DNA of 17,228 nt. It comes from Pelomonas sp036401055 (GTDB taxonomy: Bacteria; Pseudomonadota; Gammaproteobacteria; Burkholderiales; Burkholderiaceae_C). The notes below the pieces were generated by a model. The model searched no databases. It saw nothing but the letters and a program-made list of their open reading frames with translations, and was not told the DNA's origin. The stretch spans positions 1-17,228 of the forward strand of contig DASWWC010000148.1 in the NCBI GenBank assembly GCA_036401055.1. Direction: 5' to 3'. Within the stretch, counting starts at the first letter, position 1. Every line of letters begins with the position of its first letter. The position numbers and the translations under genes were made by a program. Positions 6,859 through 13,409 of the stretch are shown piece by piece.

Positions 6859-7806
6859 ATGACCTCCCGCTCCATTGCCGTCCTGGGCGAAGCCCTGGTG
6901 GATGAGTTCCATGACGGCCCCGTGGCCGGCGGCGCGCCGTTCAACGTGGCGCGTTCCGTCGCCGCGCTGGGCGCCCCGGTGCTGTTCATCAGCCGGCTCG
7001 GCGCCGACGACGCCAACGACCGCTTCGTGCGCGACAGTGCGCGGCGCTACGGCCTGGCCGAGCAAGGCCTGCAGCGCGACGAGAGCCATGCGACGGGCCG
7101 CGTCAGCGTGCACGAGCTGCCCGGCGGCGGCCACCGTTTCGAAATCCACGGCGACGCCGCCTGGGACCACCTGGATGCCGCGCCCGCCCAAGCCCTGCTG
7201 GCCGACGCCCAACCGGCCGTTCTCTACTTCGGCAGCCTCGCGCAGCGCCATGCCGCCTCGCGCGCGGCCATCCGCACGCTGGTGAAGGGCTTCGACGGTC
7301 TGCGCTTCCTGGACCTGAACCTGCGCCCGGGCACCGACACGCCGCTGCTGGCCGCCGAATCGCTGATGCTGGCCGACTGGGTCAAAGTCAACGACGAGGA
7401 ACTGGCGCGGCTGGCCGGCTGGTTCAACGAAGAAGCGATCGACGAGACCGCCCAGGTGGCCTTGCTGATGGCCCGCTTCGCGCTGCAACGCGTCGTGCTG
7501 ACCTGCGGCGCCGCCGGCTGGCGCTTCTACGGCCCCGGCGGCGCGCTGCTGGCCAGCGGCCCCGGCGAGCGCCAGCCGCAGCTGGTCGACACCGTGGGCG
7601 CGGGCGATGCGTTCACCGCCACCTTGCTGGCCGGCCTGGCGCTGGGCCGCGACCTGCCCGCCACGCTGACGCTGGCCAACCGCTACGCGTCCTTCATCTG
7701 CGGCCTGCGCGGCCCCCTGCCCGCCGACCCGCAACCCCTGACCCCGTGGCGCGACGCGCTGCAGGCACTGCCGCCCTCCCCCTGCCCCTTCCGACTCCGT
7801 CCATGA
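6859..7806 (+). CDS. PfkB-family carbohydrate kinase (fructokinase-like)
   Basis: This 315-residue ribokinase/PfkB-superfamily sugar kinase phosphorylates a hexose with ATP in the cytoplasm. Seen: the N-terminal GGAPFNVARSVAALG block (residues 24-38) that shapes the sugar site in fructokinases, and the C-terminal signature DTVGAGDAF (residues 244-252) with the catalytic base Asp250. The start is ATG at 6859, where the conserved SIAVLGEALVDEF begins; an upstream in-frame TTG at 6820 would lie over the promoter. The stop TGA overlaps the GH1 start as ATGA, so the two are translationally coupled. It resembles fructokinases/mannokinases rather than ROK-type glucokinase, which bears on which hexose the pathway yields. 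Exact specificity is unknown. Confidence 0.88.
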   Translation: MTSRSIAVLGEALVDEFHDGPVAGGAPFNVARSVAALGAPVLFISRLGADDANDRFVRDSARRYGLAEQGLQRDESHATGRVSVHELPGGGHRFEIHGDAAWDHLDAAPAQALLADAQPAVLYFGSLAQRHAASRAAIRTLVKGFDGLRFLDLNLRPGTDTPLLAAESLMLADWVKVNDEELARLAGWFNEEAIDETAQVALLMARFALQRVVLTCGAAGWRFYGPGGALLASGPGERQPQLVDTVGAGDAFTATLLAGLALGRDLPATLTLANRYASFICGLRGPLPADPQPLTPWRDALQALPPSPCPFRLRP

Positions 7807-9167
7807 CCTCCATCGCAGACCTCATCGCCCCGCCCGCGGGCTCCCTGATGCGCCGCCCCGGCTTCGTGTTCGGCGCTGGCACCTCGTCCTACCAGATCGA
7901 GGGTGCGGCCAGCGAGGACGGCCGGCTGGAATCCATCTGGGACCGCTTCTGCGCCACGCCGGGCAAGGTGCTGCGCGGCGAGAACGGCGACGTGGCCTGC
8001 GACCACTACCACCGCTTCCAGGAGGACCTGGACATCCTGCAGCGCCTGGGCGTGGACGCCTACCGTTTCTCCATCGCCTGGCCGCGCGTGATGAACGAGG
8101 TGGGCCAGCCCAACGAGCGCGGCATCGACTTCTACAAGCGCCTGCTGGACGGCATGGCCGAGCGCGGCATCGCCGCCTACGTGACGCTCTACCACTGGGA
8201 CCTGCCCCAGCACCTCGAAGACAAGGGCGGCTGGCTGAACCGCGAGACCGCCTACCGCTTCGCCGACTACGCCGACCTGATGACGCGCCGCCTGGGCGAT
8301 GGCCGCGTGACCGCCTGGGCCACGCACAACGAACCCTGGTGCTCGGCCTACCTCGGCTATGGCAACGGCCACCATGCGCCGGGCCTCGAAGTGCCGCGCT
8401 GGGGCGTGCAGGCCATGCACCACCTGCTGCTGGGCCACGGCCTGGCGTTGCCGGCCATGCGCGCCAACGACCCGAAGGCGCAGCACGGCATCGTCGCCAA
8501 CGTGGCGCCGGGCTATCCGCTGACCGACACGCCGGCCGACCGCGACGCCGCGCTGCTGTTCGAGACCTACCAGAACCGCTGGGTGCTGGACCCGCTGCTC
8601 AAGGGCGAGTACCCGGCCGACCTGTGGCGCTACTGGAAGGGCTGCGAGCCGCTGGTGCTGGCCGGCGACATGGACATCATCCGCCGCCCCATCGACTACC
8701 TGGGCCTGAACTTCTACAGCCGCGCCGTGCTGCGCTCCGCCGGCCCCGACACCATCGACTGGGTGCGCGAACCCGACGTGGAACGCACGACCATGGACTG
8801 GGAGGTCTACCCGCAGGGCCTGCAAGACCTGCTCGAAGCCTTCAAGGTCGAGTACGCCAACCTGCCGCCCATCTTCATCACCGAGAACGGCATGTCCAGC
8901 GCCGACACGGTGGGCGGCAGCGGCGTGGATGACGCGCAGCGCCAGAGCTATCTGAAGCGCCACTTCGCGGCCTGTTCACGGGCGATGGACAACGGCGTGG
9001 ACGTGCGCGGCTATTTCGTCTGGTCGCTGCTGGACAACTTCGAATGGGCCTTCGGCTACGAGCGCCGCTTCGGCCTCGTGCATGTGGACTTCGAGACCCA
9101 GCAGCGCACGCTCAAGCGCAGCGCGCTGGCGTATGCGGACTTCCTGAAGGAACGCGCGGGGCGCTGA
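7803..9167 (+). CDS. GH1 family beta-glycosidase (beta-glucosidase type)
   Basis: This 454-residue glycoside hydrolase family 1 enzyme is a retaining beta-glycosidase that releases a terminal sugar from beta-linked di- or oligosaccharides. Seen: N-terminal FGAGTSSYQIEGA (residues 23-35), HWDLPQHLED (131-140), the acid/base Glu177 in THNEPW, the nucleophile Glu361 in ITENG, and the C-terminal WSLLDNFEWAFGY (407-419). Length is normal for a bacterial GH1 and no signal peptide is visible, so it should act in the cytoplasm on imported substrate. The start at 7803 forms ATGA with the kinase stop. Paired with a GPH symporter it most likely hydrolyses an imported beta-disaccharide. GH1 includes beta-glucosidases, galactosidases, mannosidases and fucosidases, so the sugar is not certain. 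Confidence 0.93.
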   Translation: MTSIADLIAPPAGSLMRRPGFVFGAGTSSYQIEGAASEDGRLESIWDRFCATPGKVLRGENGDVACDHYHRFQEDLDILQRLGVDAYRFSIAWPRVMNEVGQPNERGIDFYKRLLDGMAERGIAAYVTLYHWDLPQHLEDKGGWLNRETAYRFADYADLMTRRLGDGRVTAWATHNEPWCSAYLGYGNGHHAPGLEVPRWGVQAMHHLLLGHGLALPAMRANDPKAQHGIVANVAPGYPLTDTPADRDAALLFETYQNRWVLDPLLKGEYPADLWRYWKGCEPLVLAGDMDIIRRPIDYLGLNFYSRAVLRSAGPDTIDWVREPDVERTTMDWEVYPQGLQDLLEAFKVEYANLPPIFITENGMSSADTVGGSGVDDAQRQSYLKRHFAACSRAMDNGVDVRGYFVWSLLDNFEWAFGYERRFGLVHVDFETQQRTLKRSALAYADFLKERAGR

Positions 9168-9196
9168 AGCCGGTCCTGCTCTGGTAGCGTGGCGGC

Positions 9197-9727
9197 ATGG
9201 ATCTGCCCCGCTTCCGCTATCACCCCGACCCGCTGGCCACCGGCGCCATCGAGCCCCGCGCCATCACCTGCGCCTGCTGCGGTGAGCCGCGCGGCTTTGT
9301 CTACGTGCAGCCGGTCTATGCGACGACCGACCTGGACGAGAAGCTGTGCCCCTGGTGCATCGCCGACGGCTCGGCTGCAGCCGAGCTGGGCGCCAGCTTC
9401 TCGGACCCGGCGCCGCTGGCGCAGGCCGGCGTGGCGGCCGACGTCGTTGACGAGGTGAGCCGGCGCACGCCCGGCTACTCCTGCTGGCAGCAGGAGGAGT
9501 GGCTGGCCCACTGCAACGACGCCTGCGAGTTCCACGGCGATGCGTCGGAAGACGACGTGGAAGACGCCAGCGACGCCGTGAAGGCCGACTGGTGCCAGCG
9601 CTACGGCAAGACCGACAAGCAATGGGCTGCGGCCACGCGCGACTACGAGCCGGCCGGCGAGAACGCCTTCTACAAGTTCGTGTGCCGGCACTGCGGCGTG
9701 GTGCGGCTGGGGTGGGATTGCATATGA
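9197..9727 (+). CDS. CbrC-family protein (UPF0167)
   Basis: This 176-residue protein of the CbrC family is named for an E. coli gene linked to colicin E2 tolerance; the molecular function is unknown. Seen: the opening FRYHPDPLATGAI, three cysteine groups likely to bind metal (Cys25/Cys28, Cys51/Cys54, Cys163/Cys166) and the family block RTPGYSCWQQEEWLAHC (residues 90-106). It starts 29 bases after the GH1 stop with no strong ribosome binding site. It may ride on the same transcript, but nothing suggests a part in sugar metabolism. Confidence 0.88.
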   Translation: MDLPRFRYHPDPLATGAIEPRAITCACCGEPRGFVYVQPVYATTDLDEKLCPWCIADGSAAAELGASFSDPAPLAQAGVAADVVDEVSRRTPGYSCWQQEEWLAHCNDACEFHGDASEDDVEDASDAVKADWCQRYGKTDKQWAAATRDYEPAGENAFYKFVCRHCGVVRLGWDCI

Positions 9728-9846
9728 GGTGTGAAGGGCGCAGGTCACAGCTGATGCTCGAAGCTTTGGCTTCACCTGCTCGCAGCGCGCGGCGCACACC
9801 GCCCCCCTACCCCATCTGCACCTCACGGCCAAGCGCCTGCCTCGCC

Positions 9847-10137
9847 ATGCAATCAAGGACCAGCCCCGACCTCGCATTCCTGCTAGCCACGGGCGTCATC
9901 GTTGCGCTGTATGGCTGGCTGGTGCTGCTGCGCCCTGGCGGCGAGGGCTGGGGCCGCGGCTGGAACATGATTGCGTTCTTGTTCTATGCAGCGCCAACCG
10001 CCGTCGTCGCAGCAGCCGTCGCGGTCTGGCGTCGCCCGAAGGCAGCAGGCGTGCTCAGCCGCGCGGCGCCTTGGATCGCCGCGGCCGGTTTCGTGTTTCC
10101 GCTAGTCTGCCTCATCGCCATCAGACTCAAGGCTTAG
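9847..10137 (+). CDS. Small three-helix membrane protein, unknown function
   Basis: This 96-residue protein has three hydrophobic segments, roughly residues 9-24, 36-56 and 70-90, separated by short Gly/Arg-rich loops and ending in a basic tail. I do not recognise a family. The ATG at 9847 puts the first helix close to the N terminus, but no Shine-Dalgarno is seen. An in-frame ATG at 9724 overlaps the CbrC stop as ATGA and would add 41 Arg/Pro/Ser-rich residues. It could be the true start through coupling, although the extra part looks non-coding in composition. It is convergent with halogenase 2, 87 bases apart. Confidence 0.6.
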   Translation: MQSRTSPDLAFLLATGVIVALYGWLVLLRPGGEGWGRGWNMIAFLFYAAPTAVVAAAVAVWRRPKAAGVLSRAAPWIAAAGFVFPLVCLIAIRLKA

Positions 10138-10224
10138 CCCTGCTGATCCGCAACCCTCCACTCTCTGCATCCGCAGCGGGCAACAGGAGCCTGCCTGACG
10201 CCAACGCCCCATCCGGTCGCAACC

Positions 10225-11757
10225 TCAGCCGCCCCGCCCCACCAGCCGCGCCAGATAGGCCCCATGGTCCGGCATGACGTCTACGGTACGTGAGACGGCC
10301 ATGTGCAGCCGCTTGAAGTGCTCGCGCAGCGTGGCCTCGTCCACCTGGCCCAGCAGCGGGTCCAGCGATTCGGGACGCAGGCCCAGGCCCAGGTAGAGCG
10401 AGTACCAGGAGTCTTCGCCGAAGCTGTCGCGGTCCAGGATGGTGACGCGGCCGTTGCGGCGGAAGACCTCGATCTGGTGGGCCAGCGTGTCCGGGATGGA
10501 CATGGCCCGGCAGTAACGCCAGAACTCGCTGTCGTCGCGCGTGGTCTGCTTGTAGTGCAGGATGATGAAGTCGCGGATGGACTCGTACTGCTGCCGCATG
10601 CGGCGGTTGTACTCGTCCACCAGATGGGGCTCGCAGGCCCGGTCGGGGAACAGTTCCACCAGCGCGCTGACGCCGTGGATGACCAGGGACAGGCTGGTGG
10701 ACTCCAGCGGCTCCAGGAAGCCCGAGGCCAGGCCGACAGAGACGACGTTGCGGTCCCAGATGCGGCGCCGCATGCCGGTCTTGAAGCGCAGCTGGCGCGG
10801 CTCGCCCAGCGCGGCACCGTCGAGCTGGCCCATCAGCACGCGGCCGGCTTCGTCGTCGCTGATGTAGCTGCTGCAGTAGACATGGCCGTTGCCGGTGCGG
10901 TGCTGCAGCGGGATGCGCCACTGCCAGCCGGCGGCATGCGCGGTGGAGGTGGTGTAGGGCGTCAGCGGCGCCGTCTTGTCACATGGCACGGCCTGGGCGC
11001 TGTCGCAGGGCAGCCAGTGCGTCCAGTCCTCGTAGCCGGCCTTGCAGACACCTTCAATGAGCAGCCCGCGGAAGCCCGAGCAGTCGATGAACAAATCACC
11101 CTCGATGCGCCGGCCGTCGGCCAGCGTCACGGCGGTGACGAAGCCGTCGCCGGGGCGCACCGACACGTCGACGATGGTGCCCTCCTCGCGCTGCACGCCG
11201 CGCGCCACGGCATAGTCGCGCAAGAAGGCGGCATACAGGCCGGCGTCGAAATGGAAGGCGTAGGAGAAGGCGTTGGCGGCCGACGGCGGCCCGGCCTCGG
11301 GCGGCGCGAAGCGGTTGCGCCGCGCCATCACGGTGGCGACGGACCAATCCTCGTAGCTGGGCATGCTGCCCGCGCGGTCCAGGCGCAGCCAGTGGGCGAC
11401 GGACGAACGGTTGACGATGGCCGGCCCGAAGCCGCCAAAGCCGTGGAAGAAGCGGTTGCCGACGTGGCCCCAGTCCTTGAATTCGATGCCCAGCTTGAAG
11501 CTCGCCTGGGTCTTGCGCATGAACTCGGCGTTGTCGATTTCCAGCGCGTCGTTGTAGTAGCGAATGCTGGGCAGCGTGGCCTCGCCCACGCCCACGGTGC
11601 CGATGTCGGGCGACTCGACCAGCACGATCTCGCAGCCCACCGGGTTGGGCGGCGCACCGGGCGGGCGGCCGAAGGCCTGGCTGAGCGGCGCGGCCGTCAT
11701 CCAGCCGGCGCTGCCGCCGCCCACGATGACGATGCGGCGGATGCGGGTGTCGGTCAT
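10225..11757 (-). CDS. Flavin-dependent tryptophan-halogenase-family protein, downstream copy
   Basis: This 510-residue member of the PrnA-like flavin-dependent halogenase family (Trp_halogenase) uses FADH2, O2 and a halide to make hypohalous acid, which reacts through an active-site lysine. Seen: the FAD motif GGGSAGW (13-19), Lys88 in ASFKLGIEF aligned with the catalytic lysine, the diagnostic WQWRIP (278-283), and Glu352-Ser353 in LEPLESTS aligned with the catalytic glutamate. Its ATG overlaps the stop of the upstream copy (ATGA) and is preceded by GGAGG, so the two are coupled. A longer open frame continues to 12468 but its extra part is a shadow of the upstream copy. Free tryptophan need not be the substrate: related proteins beside TonB receptors are known to accept indoles. 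Confidence 0.92.
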   Translation of the reverse strand: MTDTRIRRIVIVGGGSAGWMTAAPLSQAFGRPPGAPPNPVGCEIVLVESPDIGTVGVGEATLPSIRYYNDALEIDNAEFMRKTQASFKLGIEFKDWGHVGNRFFHGFGGFGPAIVNRSSVAHWLRLDRAGSMPSYEDWSVATVMARRNRFAPPEAGPPSAANAFSYAFHFDAGLYAAFLRDYAVARGVQREEGTIVDVSVRPGDGFVTAVTLADGRRIEGDLFIDCSGFRGLLIEGVCKAGYEDWTHWLPCDSAQAVPCDKTAPLTPYTTSTAHAAGWQWRIPLQHRTGNGHVYCSSYISDDEAGRVLMGQLDGAALGEPRQLRFKTGMRRRIWDRNVVSVGLASGFLEPLESTSLSLVIHGVSALVELFPDRACEPHLVDEYNRRMRQQYESIRDFIILHYKQTTRDDSEFWRYCRAMSIPDTLAHQIEVFRRNGRVTILDRDSFGEDSWYSLYLGLGLRPESLDPLLGQVDEATLREHFKRLHMAVSRTVDVMPDHGAYLARLVGRGG

Positions 11758-13310
11758 GGCGTCATCGCCTCCATGGGTTGGGCGCGCACATGCCGGTCGA
11801 TGAAGGCAGCGTGGTCCGGCATGCCGTCGACGGTGGCCGAGATGGCCTGGCGCAGCCGCTGAAAGTGGGCCCGCAGCGCCTGCTCGTCGATCTGGTTCAG
11901 CAAGGGGTCGTGGCGCTCGGGCCACAGGCCCAGGCCCAGGAACAGCGACACCCAGGAGGGTTCGGCAAAGCTGTCGGGGTCCAGGATGGCGACGCGGCCG
12001 CTCTTGCGGAAGATCTCGATCTGGTGGTGCAGCGCGTCGGGGATGGACATGGCAGCGCAGTAGCGCCAGAACTCGCTGTCGTCGCGGCGGGTGAGCTTGT
12101 AGTGCAGCACGATGAAGTCCCGGATGGACTCGTACTGGCGCGCCATGCGGCGGTTGTATTCGTCGGCCAGGTGGCGGTCGCAGCGGCGGTCGGGCAGCAG
12201 CTCGATGAGCCGGCCCACGCCGTCCATGATGAGCTGGATGCTGGTGGACTCCAGCGGTTCCAGGAAGCCGGACGACAGGCCGATGGCCACGACGTTGCGG
12301 TCCCAGGCCTTCTTGCGCATGCCGGTCTTGAAGCGCAGCTGGCGCGGCTCGCCGAGCGCGGCGCCGTCGAGGTGGCTCATCAGCACGCGGCCGGCCTCGT
12401 CGTCGCTGGTGTAGCCGCTGCAGTAGACATGGCCGTTGCCGGTGCGGTGCTGCAGCGGGATGCGCCACTGCCAGCCGGCGCTGCGCGCGGTGGAGGTCGT
12501 GTAGGGCGTCAACGGCTCCACGCGCGCGCAGGGCACGGCCTGGGCGCTGTCGCAGGGCAGCCAGTGGGTCCAGTCGTGATAGCCGGCCTTGCAGACGCCC
12601 TCGATGAGCAGCGCACGAAAGCCCGAGCAGTCAATGAACAAATCGCCCTCGATGCGCCGGCCATCGGCCAGCGTCACGGCGGTGACGAAGCCGTCGCCGG
12701 GGCGCACGGACACGTCGACGATGGTGCCCTCCTCGCGCTTGACGCCGCGCGCCATCGCGTAGTCGCGCAGGTAGGCGGCGTACAGCCCGGCGTCGAAGTG
12801 GAAGGCGTAGGAATAGGCGTTGGCCGCCGACGGCAGGTCGCCCTCGGGCGGCACGAAGCGGTTGCGCAGGGCCATCACGGTGGCGGTGGACCAGTCCTCG
12901 TGGCTGGCCATGCCGCCCTGGGCGTGCAGGCGCAGCCAGTGCATCACCGACGAGCGGTTCAGGATGGGCGGGCCGAACTCGCCGAAGCCGTGGAAGAAGC
13001 GGTTGCCGAGATGGCCCCAGTCCTTGAATTCGATGCCCAGCTTGAAGCTCGCCTGGGTCTTGCGGATGAACTCGGCGTTGTCGAGCTCCAGCGTGCGGTT
13101 GTAGAAGCGGATGGTGGGCAGCGTGGCCTCGCCCACGCCCACGGTGCCGATCTCGGGCGACTCGATCAGCACGATCTCGCAGCAGGCGGCGTGGTCGCCG
13201 CGGCCCATCAGCTGGCCCAGCGGCGCGGCCGTCATCCAGCCCGCCGTGCCGCCGCCCACGATGACGATGCGGCGGATGGCCTGGTCTTCAGGCATGCGAT
13301 CTGTCCCCAT
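11754..13310 (-). CDS. Flavin-dependent tryptophan-halogenase-family protein, upstream copy
   Basis: This 518-residue paralogue of the next gene is identical to it over most of its length by eye. Seen: GGGTAGW (19-25) for FAD, Lys90 in ASFKLGIEF, WQWRIP (280-285), and Glu354-Ser355 in LEPLESTS, so all expected catalytic residues are present. The two copies differ mainly in the loop before CEIVL (about residues 33-45), around residues 128-160, and in the C-terminal third. The ATG at 13310 has AGAGG six bases upstream. The gene starts 43 bases past the receptor's terminator, so its transcription depends on read-through or a short promoter there. No flavin reductase partner is adjacent. Confidence 0.93.
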   Translation of the reverse strand: MGTDRMPEDQAIRRIVIVGGGTAGWMTAAPLGQLMGRGDHAACCEIVLIESPEIGTVGVGEATLPTIRFYNRTLELDNAEFIRKTQASFKLGIEFKDWGHLGNRFFHGFGEFGPPILNRSSVMHWLRLHAQGGMASHEDWSTATVMALRNRFVPPEGDLPSAANAYSYAFHFDAGLYAAYLRDYAMARGVKREEGTIVDVSVRPGDGFVTAVTLADGRRIEGDLFIDCSGFRALLIEGVCKAGYHDWTHWLPCDSAQAVPCARVEPLTPYTTSTARSAGWQWRIPLQHRTGNGHVYCSGYTSDDEAGRVLMSHLDGAALGEPRQLRFKTGMRKKAWDRNVVAIGLSSGFLEPLESTSIQLIMDGVGRLIELLPDRRCDRHLADEYNRRMARQYESIRDFIVLHYKLTRRDDSEFWRYCAAMSIPDALHHQIEIFRKSGRVAILDPDSFAEPSWVSLFLGLGLWPERHDPLLNQIDEQALRAHFQRLRQAISATVDGMPDHAAFIDRHVRAQPMEAMTP

Positions 13311-13322
13311 GTGCGACCTCTT

Positions 13323-13343
13323 GTTATGTCTCGGAACACTAAC
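13323..13343. promoter_or_regulatory. Imperfect palindrome before the halogenase operon
   Basis: Between the terminator and the halogenase ribosome binding site lies a core TGTCTCGGAACA (13327-13338), symmetric around CG except for two purine/pyrimidine-matched pairs. It is flanked by GTTA on the left and TAAC on the right, one base out of register. The central CG and spacing resemble a LacI-type site, and the GTTA/TAAC arms recall the site before the receptor gene. It could be an operator or an mRNA hairpin near the start. A CATAAC on the minus strand here is a weak -10 candidate. Confidence 0.35.
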
Positions 13344-13347
13344 CCAT

Positions 13348-13377
13348 AAAAAAGGCCCGGCGCTGCGGCGCCGGGCC
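13348..13377 (-). terminator. Strong intrinsic terminator after the TonB-dependent receptor gene
   Basis: A perfect 10-bp GC stem (GGCCCGGCGC at 13354-13363, GCGCCGGGCC at 13368-13377, loop of 4) is followed on the minus strand by six T residues (13348-13353). It lies 33 bases past the receptor stop codon and ahead of the halogenases on the same strand. As a canonical rho-independent terminator it should sharply lower read-through into the halogenase genes. Confidence 0.92.
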
Positions 13378-13409
13378 TCCGTGAAGCCAGGAAAAACCCG
13401 GCGTTCGGA

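Noticed and set aside
9184..9197. TGGTAGCG sequence before the CbrC gene, similar to half of a LacI-type site
   Set aside because: The other half (TGGCGG) is not its reverse complement, so there is no palindrome.
9731..9779. Nested short inverted repeats (GTGAAG/CTTCAC, GCAGGT/ACCTGC, GAAGC/GCTTC)
   Set aside because: Each is only 5-6 bp, they compete with one another, and no T-run follows. Not supportable as a terminator or riboswitch.
11758..12468. N-terminal extension of the downstream halogenase to 747 residues
   Set aside because: The added part lies in another frame over the upstream halogenase and reads as Arg/Pro-rich shadow. The FAD motif begins right after the ATG at 11757.
10303..13349. 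Two plus-strand open frames of about 520 codons opposite the halogenases
   Set aside because: They mirror the two paralogous genes and resemble each other only because the genes do. No domain or ribosome binding site was seen.
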